Positions 35,399-45,585 are shown, counted from the first letter of the stretch. The stretch: 64,000 bases of DNA from an uncultured Mollicutes bacterium (GCA_900539265.1 UQBM01000001.1:1-64000), one strand, 5' to 3'. The notes: generated by a model from the sequence alone, not told the origin. Translations and numbers: made by a program.

Positions 35399-37241
35399 AT
35401 GAAAAGGCTTATGATTTTAGTTTTAGGATTGTCTTTAATTTTTATGGTTGGTTGTTTTCATAAACAAAATTCTAATAATGACAATTTGTGGGATAATATG
35501 GGCGGTGGACTTGAAGGCTCAAATACCGATGAATCTAAATTGTCAATAAATGATATAATTTTGCCTACTAATGTGATAAATCTTGATGTGGAAAAATTAG
35601 ATGATAGTTTAGATAATGCAATTGCTATTGATTTGGATAATTTAGAAATGAATAAAGATTATTATACTTTTCAAAATGATTTGTTAACTATTACTCAAGC
35701 GGGTATTTATGAATTAAAAGGAAATTTAAATGGAGCAATACTTGTAAATGGAGACCTTGATACAACAAGAATTATTCTAAATAATGTTACAATATCAACC
35801 AAAGATAATCAGTCGTGTGCAGCTCTTACATTTAGTAAAACTAATCATTTAAGAATTTTAACAGTTTATGATAATTCAGTAAATGTTTTAAAAGATAGTA
35901 TTGGTGATGATGAAAATGGAGATGGTGCCGTTATTTATTCTAAAAAATCATCATTAACAATGAATGGCAGTGGTATAATTTATTTAGAATCATTAGGAAC
36001 TAATACAACATGTCTTAAAGTTAAAAAATTTTTAGATATAATTGATACAAATATCAATATTAAAGCATCCAATAATGGTATTAAAGTAGACGAAGGTATA
36101 AATATAAAAAATGCTAATATTGTTATAACGGCAAATGGTGATGGCATAAAAACTGATATGGCAGCCTCTAGTAATGAACAAGCTGAAGAGTATGCAAAAA
36201 ATCCATATGCAGGTTATATATATATAAATAATAGTAATTTAGAAATTACATCAGGAGATGATGGAATTTCTAGTAATGCTTTATTATATATTGATAATCG
36301 AAGAAATGATTTAATTAAGATTATTACTAATCATGGAACTCCTGATATGATTACAGAGACATCTTCTGATAACGCTGACGGCAAGGCACTTAAAGGTTGG
36401 TGGAATTACAAAAGTAATAGGTCAAACAGAGTTTGATGTATTATCATTATATGATAATAATTATATGCTCGTAATTAAAAATGGTTGTTTTGACATCAAT
36501 AGTAATGATGATGGAATTTCTTCAAGAGGGAATTTGTTAATTGTGGATGGTATAATCAATATTACATCAGGTGATGATGGAATTCATGCGGAATATCTTA
36601 CTAAAATATTAGGTGGTAATATAAATATTTCTAAATCATATGAAGGTATTGAAGGAGCTTGTGTTGAAATTTATGATGGGAATATTGATATCATCAGTAT
36701 TGATGATGGAATAAATGCTGCTAATGTAGATGTATTAAATTATGAATATAACATTTATATTGGTGGAGGTATGATTACAATTGATGCTAGTGGTGATGGT
36801 ATTGATAGTAATGGAACTATTGAAATAGATGGCGGAACTACTATTGTTTATGGTCCAACATCTAGAAATGATGGATCGCTAGATTCTGAAAAGGGTATTT
36901 TAGTGAATGGTGGTATTTTAATTGCTTTAGGATCTAATGGAATGATTGAATCACCAGCTAGTAATTCATTGCAAGCATCAATTATTTATAATGAAAACAA
37001 AACTTTTTATAATAATCAAGAAGTAATGATTAAAAATAGTGATAATGATGTTTTATTTAAATTGAATGCTAAAAAGAATTTTCAGTCAATAGTTATTAGT
37101 ATGCCAGAATTCACAATTGGCTCTATTATTACTATAGAAGTTGGTAATAGTTCAAATAGTATTACTATAAAAGATATTTTAAATAAAATTGGTAATATGA
37201 TAGGACCAAGTGGTATGAATGATAAACCTATAAGACCTTAA
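35399..37241 (+). pseudogene. Carbohydrate-binding (Cthe_2159-like) beta-helix lipoprotein, frameshifted
   Basis: The first frame (35399-36436) gives a lipobox protein (LIFMVGCFHK) with repeated NGDGIKTD/GDDGISSN motifs. It breaks at about 36395-36402, where one extra base turns GGGITKV into a different frame. The second frame runs without a stop from about 36403 to TAA 37241 and continues the same repeats (SNDDGISSRGN, SGDDGIHAE, SGDGIDSN). Joined, the product would be about 614 residues, resembling calcium-binding right-handed beta-helix proteins that bind acidic polysaccharide. Either it is a recent loss or a sequencing error; both halves look otherwise intact. Confidence 0.75.
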
Positions 37242-37258
37242 ATGTATATGAAATACGG

Positions 37259-37292
37259 AATATATTAGTTTTGATACTAATATATTTTTTTA
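37259..37292 (+). terminator. Intrinsic terminator
   Basis: AATATATTAGT-TTTGAT-ACTAATATATT followed by T residues. Confidence 0.8.
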
Positions 37293-37365
37293 ATATTTAG
37301 GAGAAAATAATTTAAATTTATGATATAATAATAGTGATATAAAAATGATGTAAGGAAATGATTAT

Positions 37366-37869
37366 ATGAAAATAGTAAAGTATTTATTTTTGATTACTAC
37401 AATTGCTTTAAATTGTTATTTAATCTATCATTCAACACTTCCTGGTGAGGTATCATCAAAAAAAAGTGAAGTTGTTACAGATTCTGTTGTTAATGTCATT
37501 GATAAAGTTAACCCATCTAATGATTCAATTACTTCAAAATATGAAAAAAACAGAATTCATTTATTTGTAAGGAAAATATTTGGTCATTTTGGAGCATTTA
37601 TGGTATGTAGTTTCTTTGCTTTAATGACAATAATCTTTTTTTTAAAAAATAATTATTTAAGATTTGGATTAGCCTTTTTAAATGGAACTTTTTTAGCAAT
37701 TTTAACTGAGTTAATTCAGTTACATACAGAAGGAAGATATGGTACGATTAAGGATGTATTCATTGATCTTGCAGGATATATTTCAATGATGATAATTATT
37801 GGTCTTATTATGGTTATAATTTATTTAGTAAGAAAGGGGAAAGGAAATTATGAAAAAAAATATATATGA
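37366..37869 (+). CDS. VanZ-family membrane protein
   Basis: This 167-residue protein has three or four membrane segments and the VanZ marks RKIFGHFGAFMVCSFFAL, the acidic ELIQLHTEGRYGTIKDVFIDLAGY and a basic tail. VanZ-type proteins are linked to teicoplanin resistance and envelope functions. It stops at TGA, and its last 20 bases overlap the start of the next gene, so the two are coupled. Confidence 0.87.
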   Translation: MKIVKYLFLITTIALNCYLIYHSTLPGEVSSKKSEVVTDSVVNVIDKVNPSNDSITSKYEKNRIHLFVRKIFGHFGAFMVCSFFALMTIIFFLKNNYLRFGLAFLNGTFLAILTELIQLHTEGRYGTIKDVFIDLAGYISMMIIIGLIMVIIYLVRKGKGNYEKKYI

Positions 37870-38947
37870 TTCAATTGCGAATAAGTCAAATGCCATAGGG
37901 GTTTGTGCATTAGTTGCTGATAAAAACCATATTTTAAATACGTATTGTTATGGAACAAGATCAGTAGAGGAAAAACTTTTGACGACACCTGATACTATTT
38001 ATCGAATAGCCTCTATTTCGAAAGTAATTGTTGCTATTGCCGCCTTGATGTTATATGATGATGGTCTTCTTGATATATATAAAGATATTAGTGATTATTT
38101 AGGTTATAAGGTTCGTAATCCTTATTTTCCTAATGATGTAATTACTATTGAAATGTTGATGACTCAAACATCTAGTATCAATGATGGTCAAGATGATAAG
38201 TTGGGATATGATGGTGTTAATGGACCAAGTTTTTATGTTGAGTTAAAACGTCTTCTAACTGATCAAAATTATGAATATTATACTGATAAAACATATTTAA
38301 ATGTTCGTCCTGGTTCAACTTTTTGTTATTCAAACTTTGGATGTGGAATTTTAGCTTGTATTGTGGAGAAAATATCAGGAATATATTTTACCGATTTTAT
38401 TAAAGAAAGATTGTTTAAGCCGATGCATTTAGATGCTGGTTTTAGAATAGATGATATTGAAAAAATTGATATGGTTGCTAGTTTATACAATGAAGATCTA
38501 AAATTAGTTAGAGATAAGAATCTTTTTCAAAAAGTTGTTTTTCCTCGTTATACAATTGGCGATAATTTTAGAGGGCCTGCTGGTGGATTATTTATTAGTG
38601 CGATTGATCTTGCAAAAATAATGCAAATGTTGATGAATAATGGAATCTATGATGGAAAAAGATATTTAAAAGAAGATACTGTTAAAAATATGAAAAGTAT
38701 TCATTGGAAAACAGTTTATCCACAAGGTCTTTATAAACAAAAAGGACTTCAATTATTAATATTAGATGATTATGGTGACAGATTGTATGGTCATACTGGA
38801 AATGCATACGGACTTAGAAGTTTTATGCTATTCAATGATAAATATGGATATATATTTTTATGTAATGGTGCTAAATATAAAATGATAAGAGAAGATTTTT
38901 CTTTAATTCAAGAAGAATTCTTAAAGCAGTTAATTAATGAATATTAA
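37850..38947 (+). CDS. Serine hydrolase, class C beta-lactamase/PBP-like
   Basis: This 365-residue protein has SxxK in RIASISKVIVA, YxN in CYSNFGCG and a late HTGNAYG block replacing KTG. No signal peptide is visible. It starts inside the end of the VanZ gene behind AAAGG. With VanZ it may act on envelope precursors, but the substrate is unknown. Confidence 0.85.
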   Translation: MKKNIYDSIANKSNAIGVCALVADKNHILNTYCYGTRSVEEKLLTTPDTIYRIASISKVIVAIAALMLYDDGLLDIYKDISDYLGYKVRNPYFPNDVITIEMLMTQTSSINDGQDDKLGYDGVNGPSFYVELKRLLTDQNYEYYTDKTYLNVRPGSTFCYSNFGCGILACIVEKISGIYFTDFIKERLFKPMHLDAGFRIDDIEKIDMVASLYNEDLKLVRDKNLFQKVVFPRYTIGDNFRGPAGGLFISAIDLAKIMQMLMNNGIYDGKRYLKEDTVKNMKSIHWKTVYPQGLYKQKGLQLLILDDYGDRLYGHTGNAYGLRSFMLFNDKYGYIFLCNGAKYKMIREDFSLIQEEFLKQLINEY

Positions 38948-39060
38948 ATTCTTATTTATAAAAAAATATTTTTAGTGAAATTGTAATCGTTTTATAAAGT
39001 TTGTTTTTTGACAAAAAACAAGTAATTTAGTAAAATTTACAAAGTGAAGAAGGTATATAT

Positions 39061-40884
39061 ATGAAAATTAAGAACATAGCAATTATTGCACATGTCGATC
39101 ATGGAAAGACAACATTAGTAGATCAATTACTGCAATCAACTCAAACTTTTAGAGATAATGAATATGTAACAAATTGTGTAATGGATTCAAATGATATTGA
39201 AAAAGAGCGAGGAATTACCATTCTTGCTAAAACAACAGCGGTGCATTATAAGGATTATAAAATTAATATATTAGATACACCAGGTCATGCTGATTTTTCA
39301 GGTGAGGTGGAAAGAATTATGGGAATGGTTGATGGTGTGTTACTTGTAGTAGATGCTTATGAGGGAACAATGCCTCAAACAAGGTTTGTATTAAAAAAAG
39401 CTTTAGAGTATAATCATAAGGCTATAGTAGTTATTAATAAAATTGATAAACCATCAGCAAGACCAGCAGTCGTTATTGATCAAGTTTTAGATTTGTTTAT
39501 TGATCTTGGCGCAAACGATGAACAACTAGAATTTCCCGTTGTATATACATCAGCTGTCAATGGAACATCTAGTTTATCGGAAGATATAACTACTCAATCA
39601 AAAGGAATGATTCCACTTCTAGATATGATTTTAAGAGAAATTCCAGATCCTATTTATGACTATGATGCACCTCTTCAATTTCAACCAGCATTACTTGATT
39701 ACAATGATTATGTAGGTAGGATTGGTATTGGTAGAATAACAAGAGGAAAAATGCGTCTTAATGAGGTAGTTTCTTGTGTTAGAGTTGATAAAAGTATTAA
39801 AAAATTTCGCATTCAAAAAATTTATAGTTTTTTAGGACTTAAAAAAATTGAAGTTGAAGAAGCTAATGCAGGTGACATTGTTGCTATTGCAGGTCTTGAT
39901 GATATATATGTTGGTGAAACAATTTGTAAAGAAGGTTTTGAAGAAGCCTTGCCTTTAATTAAAGTATCAGAACCTACAGTACAAATGAACTTTGGTACAA
40001 ATACGTCACCATTTGCTGGAAAAGAAGGAAAATTCGTAACAGGAAGAAAAATTGAAGAACGACTTTTTAGAGAAACCCAAAGAGATGTTAGTTTAAAAAT
40101 TAGTCGTGTAGATAATAAAGAAGAATGGATTGTATCAGGAAGAGGAGAATTACATCTATCAATTTTGATTGAAAACTTAAGAAGAGAAGGCTTTGAGTTC
40201 CAAGTTTCTAGACCAAGGGTTATTTTAAAAGAAATTAATGGTGTAGTAAATGAACCATATGAATATGTTCAGGTTGATGTTCCTGATGCATATATTGGTT
40301 CTACCATTGAAATGTTTGGCAATAGACGCGGTAATTTAGAAGGTATGAATAGTAAAGATGGACAAACAAGACTTATATATACAATTCCTTCAAAAGGATT
40401 GATTGGTTTTATGACAGATTTTTTAACTGCTACTCATGGTTATGGTATTATGAATCATACCTTTTTGGAATATCGTCCAGTTCAACCAGATGTTTTTATG
40501 GGTAGAAAACTTGGTGTTTTAGTTTCTATTAATCAAGGAATGGCTACCGCATATGCATGTGGTGGAGTAGAAGATAGAGGAGAATTATTAATTGAACCAG
40601 GAATTATGGTTTATGAAGGGATGATTGTTGGTATTTGCAATCGTGAAGAAGATTTAGCTGTTAATATTACAAGAGAAAAACAAATGACTAATCAAAGAAG
40701 TGCTACAAAAGATTCTACAACGGTTTTAAAAAAACCCAGAGTATTTAGTTTGGAAAATTATTTATCCTTTATTGATGATGATGAATTGGTTGAAGTAACA
40801 CCAATTTCAATTCGTCTGAGAAAAAAGATTTTAGATACAGTTGAAAGAAAAAAATATGATAGTACAAAATTAAAAAAACATTAA
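39061..40884 (+). CDS. typA: Translational GTPase TypA/BipA
   Basis: This 607-residue ribosome-binding GTPase supports growth under stress and ribosome assembly. It has G1 (AHVDHGKTT, near residue 10), the effector-loop RGITI, G3 (DTPGHADF) and G4 (NKID), followed by EF-G-like domains III and V and the BipA C-terminus (GMATAYACGGVEDRGELLIEPG). ATG 39061 follows GAAGG. It is a single gene. Confidence 0.97.
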   Translation: MKIKNIAIIAHVDHGKTTLVDQLLQSTQTFRDNEYVTNCVMDSNDIEKERGITILAKTTAVHYKDYKINILDTPGHADFSGEVERIMGMVDGVLLVVDAYEGTMPQTRFVLKKALEYNHKAIVVINKIDKPSARPAVVIDQVLDLFIDLGANDEQLEFPVVYTSAVNGTSSLSEDITTQSKGMIPLLDMILREIPDPIYDYDAPLQFQPALLDYNDYVGRIGIGRITRGKMRLNEVVSCVRVDKSIKKFRIQKIYSFLGLKKIEVEEANAGDIVAIAGLDDIYVGETICKEGFEEALPLIKVSEPTVQMNFGTNTSPFAGKEGKFVTGRKIEERLFRETQRDVSLKISRVDNKEEWIVSGRGELHLSILIENLRREGFEFQVSRPRVILKEINGVVNEPYEYVQVDVPDAYIGSTIEMFGNRRGNLEGMNSKDGQTRLIYTIPSKGLIGFMTDFLTATHGYGIMNHTFLEYRPVQPDVFMGRKLGVLVSINQGMATAYACGGVEDRGELLIEPGIMVYEGMIVGICNREEDLAVNITREKQMTNQRSATKDSTTVLKKPRVFSLENYLSFIDDDELVEVTPISIRLRKKILDTVERKKYDSTKLKKH

Positions 40885-40926
40885 AAAAACTTCTAACTAA
40901 TTATTAATTTAGTTAGAAGTTTTTAA
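40884..40926. terminator. Bidirectional terminator
   Basis: AAAAACTTCTAACTAA pairs with TTAGTTAGAAGTTTTT between typA and the convergent ABC operon. Confidence 0.85.
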
Positions 40927-40933
40927 TTTTAAA

Positions 40934-41650
40934 TTACAAAACTTTTTTTAAAAAATTGTTAATTCTATCATTATCATTATTATTAAATATCTCATTAGGA
41001 GTTGCAAATTGAATAATATTGCCGTGATCCATAAAAAGAATGCGATTGCTAATATTTTTAGCAAAATTCATTTCGTGCGTAACAATAATAATAGTTTTGC
41101 CACTTGTAGCAATCTCTTTAATAATATCCAAAATATCTTTAACCATTTCGGGATCTAAAGCGCTTGTTGGTTCATCAAATAACATTACTTCGGGATTCAT
41201 TGCAAGCATTCTAGCAATTGCCACTCGTTGTTTTTGACCACCAGATAAAGTATTGGGATAAGCATTCATTTTATTTTCTAAATCCACCATTTTTAATAAT
41301 TCTTTAGCTTTGGCCTCAGCTTCTGTTTTGGTTAAAATTTTATGTACAATAGGAGCAAGTATAATATTTTCTAAAACTGTTTTGTGAGGAAAGAGCTCAA
41401 AATGTTGAAAAACCATACCCATTTTTAAACGAATTTTTTGTGCATTTTTATCAGTAACTAATTGATTATTATAGTAAACCTTACCACTATCAGGGCTAAT
41501 TAGGTGATTTATAATTCTTAAAATTGTTGATTTACCACTTCCGGATGGACCGATAATGCTAATGATTTCTCCTTCTTTAATTTCTAGATTAATATCATTT
41601 AAAATAGTTATATTATTAAAACTTTTATATATATGTTCAAGTTTAATCAT
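40934..41650 (-). CDS. Polar amino-acid ABC transporter ATP-binding subunit
   Basis: This 238-residue ATPase has Walker A GPSGSGKST, signature LSGGQKQRVA, Walker B MLFDEPTSALD and the switch His in IIVTHEM, typical of GlnQ/HisP-like subunits. It overlaps the permease gene by eight bases and is the last gene of a three-gene minus-strand operon. Confidence 0.95.
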   Translation of the reverse strand: MIKLEHIYKSFNNITILNDINLEIKEGEIISIIGPSGSGKSTILRIINHLISPDSGKVYYNNQLVTDKNAQKIRLKMGMVFQHFELFPHKTVLENIILAPIVHKILTKTEAEAKAKELLKMVDLENKMNAYPNTLSGGQKQRVAIARMLAMNPEVMLFDEPTSALDPEMVKDILDIIKEIATSGKTIIIVTHEMNFAKNISNRILFMDHGNIIQFATPNEIFNNNDNDRINNFLKKVL

Positions 41651-42419
41651 AATTCAATATCCTCATTTCAAATAATTGAAATAATTTAGAGATAATTAAA
41701 ACAATTATAAAATAAATTATTCCCATAATTAAATAAGCCATAGTATATTGGAAAGTGGCAGTTGCAATTTCTTTAAATACCTTTGTTAATTCAACGGCAC
41801 CAATAAAACCAACAATACTAGTTTCTTTTATTAACGAAATAAATTCATTACCAATTGAGGGGAAAGCATTTCTAATGGCTTGTGGAATAATAATTTTTTC
41901 CATAGTTTGATTATAACTTAATCCAAGACTAAGACCAGCTTCTAGTTGTCCTTTTGGGACAGCATTAATACCACCTCTTAGAATTTCAGAAACATATGCA
42001 CCACTATTTAATCCATAAGCGATAATGGCAATTGTTAATTCTTGTCCTCTAACAGAAGCAAAAATAATAAAGTATATTATTAATAGCTGTACCATTAAAG
42101 GAGTACCTCTAAAAATTGACAAATAATAAGAACAAAGTTTTCTTAGAATAATCATAATAACGCTATTTGATTTTGAAAAATTTAAGATATTTATTATGGT
42201 TCCAATAATAAGTCCTATTATAAGGCCACTAATTGAAATGATAAAAGTATTTAAAAGGCCTTTTAGAATACGGGAGGTACCATTTTTTTCAATAAAAACT
42301 AATTTAAATTTATTAAAAATATTTTGATAATCAATTATTATAAAAATTAAAATCCCAACAAGAATAAAACAAATCATTACAATTTCAATTATTCTTGTTT
42401 TTTTATTGGTATTTATCAT
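41643..42419 (-). CDS. Polar amino-acid ABC transporter permease
   Basis: This 258-residue HisM/GlnP-type protein has an N-terminal membrane anchor and a BPD domain with FRGTPLMVQLLIIYF and the EAA-like loop EAGLSLGLSYNQTMEKIIIPQA. It lies five bases after the binding-protein gene on the same strand. Confidence 0.94.
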   Translation of the reverse strand: MINTNKKTRIIEIVMICFILVGILIFIIIDYQNIFNKFKLVFIEKNGTSRILKGLLNTFIISISGLIIGLIIGTIINILNFSKSNSVIMIILRKLCSYYLSIFRGTPLMVQLLIIYFIIFASVRGQELTIAIIAYGLNSGAYVSEILRGGINAVPKGQLEAGLSLGLSYNQTMEKIIIPQAIRNAFPSIGNEFISLIKETSIVGFIGAVELTKVFKEIATATFQYTMAYLIMGIIYFIIVLIISKLFQLFEMRILNYD

Positions 42420-42424
42420 GTAAT

Positions 42425-43219
42425 TTATTCTCCAAAATATTGTTTTAAAAGAGTTTCAAGTTGTCCATTTGTTTTGATTAATTCTAAAAAATCATTTAAT
42501 GATTTAACTAAAGATTCATTTCCTTTTCTTACTCCAATAGCATATTCTTCTTCAGTTAAAGTAGTATCAAGAATTTGTAGTTCACTATAGGATTTTGTTA
42601 ATTCAATAGCAGGTAATTTATCAATAATTACGGCATCAATTTGACCATTATTTAAAGCTTTAATTGCAAGAGCTCCATTATCATAGGTTTGGCAATGTGT
42701 ATTGGGGATAACCTCAAAATCCCAATCGGAATCTCCTTTTGCATAATATTCACCAACAGTACCAGCTTGAGCTCCAATTGTGGCATTATTTTGTGATAAA
42801 GATTCTCTAATTTCTTCAATTGTTGTTCCTGAGATATTGCTATTTTTTTTCACAATAACCACTTGGCTTGCGGAAAAATAACCATTAGAAAAACTTAATG
42901 ATTGTTCACGTTTTTCATTTTTTGTTACGCCTGCAATTACTAAATCAGCTTTATTACTACTAACGCTAAGTAAAGCACCATCAAAATCAATATTATTGAT
43001 TTCAATCTCTACCCCTAGATGTTTAGCGTATAATTTTATTAGGTCAATATCAAAACCTGTAATTGTATCGCCATCTAAGTATTCAAATGGAGGAAATTCC
43101 GCATTTGTTGCCACAATAAGTTTGCCATCTTTCACAATGTCATCTAGAGTTCTTTCTTTGCAACTACTAAGTACAAAACAAAAACTTAAAAGAATTAAAC
43201 TAATAATAATTTTTTTCAT
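42425..43219 (-). CDS. Amino-acid-binding lipoprotein of the ABC transporter
   Basis: This 264-residue family 3 solute-binding protein has a lipobox (FCFVLSSCKE). Family marks are VATNAEFPPFEYLDGDTITGFDIDL, GVTKNEKREQSLSFS and GAQAGTVGEYYA. The ligand is probably a polar or aromatic amino acid such as glutamine, cystine or histidine; the sequence does not decide. It heads the operon behind a long leader with a terminator. Confidence 0.93.
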   Translation of the reverse strand: MKKIIISLILLSFCFVLSSCKERTLDDIVKDGKLIVATNAEFPPFEYLDGDTITGFDIDLIKLYAKHLGVEIEINNIDFDGALLSVSSNKADLVIAGVTKNEKREQSLSFSNGYFSASQVVIVKKNSNISGTTIEEIRESLSQNNATIGAQAGTVGEYYAKGDSDWDFEVIPNTHCQTYDNGALAIKALNNGQIDAVIIDKLPAIELTKSYSELQILDTTLTEEEYAIGVRKGNESLVKSLNDFLELIKTNGQLETLLKQYFGE

Positions 43220-43266
43220 AAGTATTCTCCTTTATTTATTAAAATATTGATTTAAAAAATAATATT

Positions 43267-43425
43267 AAAAGCCTAACAAGGGATATCCTTGCTAGGCTTA
43301 ATTTCTAATTTTATAATTAGAATTTTAGGACTAGCTTATAATTATGTACTCTATTACTAGTCTCATAATTATGCTCAAGGATATTACTCCTATCTTGTAA
43401 ACAATTTAATATTAAATTTAAATTA
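43267..43425 (-). promoter_or_regulatory. Attenuated 5' leader of the amino-acid ABC operon
   Basis: On the minus strand, about 130 structured bases follow the promoter: AGGA-GTAATA-TCCT, then GACTAG/CTAGTC enclosing two ATAATTAT blocks, then a TTCTAATT/AATTAGAA hairpin. A strong terminator stem (AAGCCTAGCAAGGATAT/CCTTGTTAGGCTT, 43267-43299) comes next. This is the layout of a transcription-attenuating riboswitch or T-box. I see no T-box TGGTACCGCG motif and no lysine, glycine or SAM aptamer motif. The class is unknown. Confidence 0.55.
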
Positions 43426-43430
43426 ATACT

Positions 43431-43460
43431 ATTATAATTAAAACGTTAATCGTATGTCAA
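43431..43460 (-). promoter_or_regulatory. Promoter of the amino-acid ABC operon
   Basis: On the minus strand, TTGACA (complement of 43455-43460), an 18-base spacer, then TATAAT (complement of 43431-43436). The transcript would carry about 205 bases before the first codon. Confidence 0.75.
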
Positions 43461-43570
43461 TAGAATAATAATATGAAAACGTTGTCATAATTTTATGCTA
43501 TCTTTATTTATAAAAACCTTGTGGAAAGTAATAATTTATGTTATAATAAAAATAATATTCTATAAGAAAT

Positions 43571-44389
43571 ATGAATGAAAAGAGTGAGAAGATGATATTA
43601 CATGATCAACATCTACATTCAAAATATTCTCATGATTCTAATGAAGAACTTATAAATTATATCGAGATTGCTAATAAAATTGGTTGTAAATATTTTGTTA
43701 CTACCGAACATTTTGACCTCGATTTAGCACTAAATCATGAAGATTGGACTGTAGATTACCAAGCTTTAAAAAAAGAATTACAAATGCATCAAAAAAATTA
43801 TCCAAATATTAATTTTTTATTAGGAATTGAAGTTGGATATCGTAAAGATAAATTACTACAAATTATCAATCAATTAAATAGCGAAGATTTTGATGTGATT
43901 AATTTAAGTATTCATGATAGCAAGGAAGAAGATTTTTATTGGTATAAATATTTTTTAGCAGTAGGGGAAAAAGCTCTCTTAAATAAATATTTTGATATAA
44001 TGATTGAGGCTACAAGTAATTTTGATAAATATAATGTATTATCTCATATCGATTATGGTTTTAAAACAGTTTATTTGGTAAATAATAAAATTAAAATAAG
44101 TGTCTTTGAAGAAAAAATAAAAAGGGTTTTTATTAATTTAATTAACCATAATAAGGCATTAGAAATTAATACCAAAGTTCAAGAAGCTATTAATGATATT
44201 AATCATACTAAATATTTACTTTCTTTGTATAGACAAATGGGTGGAGAAAAGGTGACTTTATCTAGTGATGCTCATTCTAAAGAGCGATATTTATCAAATT
44301 TTGATTATTACAAAAATATAATTAAAGAATGTGGTTTTAACTATTTGGTTTATTTTGTGAAACAAAAAGAATACCATTATTCAATATAG
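43571..44389 (+). CDS. PHP-domain phosphatase, histidinol-phosphatase (HisJ)-like
   Basis: This 272-residue metal-dependent phosphoesterase has HDQHLHSKYSHD (HxH), TTEHFDLD, an LSIHDSKEEDF block and the closing LSSDAHSKE. Either ATG 43571 or ATG 43592 could start it; the second gives the usual short N-terminus. No histidine-biosynthesis genes lie nearby, so histidinol phosphate may not be the substrate. The next gene begins eight bases after its stop, pairing it with the nucleotidyltransferase-like protein. Confidence 0.82.
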   Translation: MNEKSEKMILHDQHLHSKYSHDSNEELINYIEIANKIGCKYFVTTEHFDLDLALNHEDWTVDYQALKKELQMHQKNYPNINFLLGIEVGYRKDKLLQIINQLNSEDFDVINLSIHDSKEEDFYWYKYFLAVGEKALLNKYFDIMIEATSNFDKYNVLSHIDYGFKTVYLVNNKIKISVFEEKIKRVFINLINHNKALEINTKVQEAINDINHTKYLLSLYRQMGGEKVTLSSDAHSKERYLSNFDYYKNIIKECGFNYLVYFVKQKEYHYSI

Positions 44390-44397
44390 GAGGAAAG

Positions 44398-45585
44398 ATG
44401 ACAGAAAAAGATTTTCGTAAATTGATTACGGATTTAGAGATTTTAAATACCGAAAAACAAGAATTAAATTTAAGACTTGATAGAGTACAAGAAAAATTAG
44501 CCAAACATCAAGATGATTATTTTAAAATAGTAAGTGTTAAAAAAAGTGGTGCTTGGGCAAAGGGCACGCTATTAAATGATACTGATAAAATAGATGTAAT
44601 GGTTTGTGTTGAATTGAAAAGACCTAATAGTTTTATTTTAGATAATTATTATGTTTTAAATGCTATTGAAAATACAATTATCGCAGAATATCCTAACATT
44701 ACTAAACTTAGTAATATTGAAAGAAATTCTAATTTAAATAATATTTCCTTTAAAGAAAATAATTTTACTATTAATTTACAGGTTCGTTATTTAAATGAGT
44801 ATTTTAAGGCTACCGATGATGAAAAACGCATTAATTTTGTGGAAATTGCCAATAAAGATTATACATATTTTCGAAATACAATTAAAATTATAAAATACTA
44901 TCGTGATGAACAAAAAATAAATATTTCGGGTTATATTTTAGAAATAATGTTATATTATTCATTAAATGAATATTTTAAAGATAATCGTTATGAGGATTAT
45001 TTAAATGGTTTTATCAAAACAATTGATGAATTTATTAAGGGTAACAGAATAGAAGTATCAAAAGATGTGTATCAAAAATTAAATGTTGATTCAAGTAGCA
45101 TTGTAAAAAAAACATATATGGTTTTAGATGTTGCTAATCCTAATAATAATTTAACTGATAACATCAATGATTTATCTATTGGGGAATATCGAAAATTAAA
45201 AAAAGTATTATCTAAACTTATTGATAATAAAAATAACTTATCAAATAATAGTAATGCAACAATTGTTTTAAATATTAACCCTCTACCAATTAAAGATACA
45301 AATGAATTTAGTTGGAGTTATCAAATTGAAGGTAGCAATTATAGTAATACAGGTGGTGCTTATCAAAATAGTGAAGATCAACTATTGTTGGCAATGTATA
45401 AGGGATTATACAAAGGTTTAAGAGCAATTGTTGATAATAATTTAAATCGCAAAAATATTGAAGTTGTTTGTAAAAAGCAAAATATTTTAAAATTAACAAC
45501 TAATGTTTCACAGGAAAATTTATCTAGGATTAAAAATATTGAAGCTTATATTGAAAATAATGGCTTAATAATTAAGTATAAATAA
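44398..45585 (+). CDS. Nucleotidyltransferase-fold (OAS/CD-NTase-like) protein with degenerate active site and RNase H-like tail
   Basis: In this 395-residue protein, residues 45-72 (KKSGAWAKGT, then DKIDVMVCV) follow the nucleotidyltransferase pattern G[GS]-x9-DxD. Here GS reads GA and DxD reads KxD (D66 kept). The third Asp position appears to be Asn in FTINLQV. A helical domain follows (FRNTIKIIKYYRDEQ, then ISGYILEIMLYYSL), as in oligoadenylate-synthase-like enzymes. The last 120 residues (TIVLNINPLP, QLLLAMYKGLYKGLRAI, NIEVVCKKQNILKL) have an RNase H-like strand/helix order without its acids. Probably a non-catalytic binding protein. It starts behind GGAGGAAAG. Confidence 0.6.
   Translation: MTEKDFRKLITDLEILNTEKQELNLRLDRVQEKLAKHQDDYFKIVSVKKSGAWAKGTLLNDTDKIDVMVCVELKRPNSFILDNYYVLNAIENTIIAEYPNITKLSNIERNSNLNNISFKENNFTINLQVRYLNEYFKATDDEKRINFVEIANKDYTYFRNTIKIIKYYRDEQKINISGYILEIMLYYSLNEYFKDNRYEDYLNGFIKTIDEFIKGNRIEVSKDVYQKLNVDSSSIVKKTYMVLDVANPNNNLTDNINDLSIGEYRKLKKVLSKLIDNKNNLSNNSNATIVLNINPLPIKDTNEFSWSYQIEGSNYSNTGGAYQNSEDQLLLAMYKGLYKGLRAIVDNNLNRKNIEVVCKKQNILKLTTNVSQENLSRIKNIEAYIENNGLIIKYK

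Noticed and set aside
43267..43425. Lysine, SAM, glycine or T-box riboswitch
   Set aside because: The conserved aptamer sequences of these classes and the T-box TGGTACCGCG motif are not visible; left as an unknown leader.
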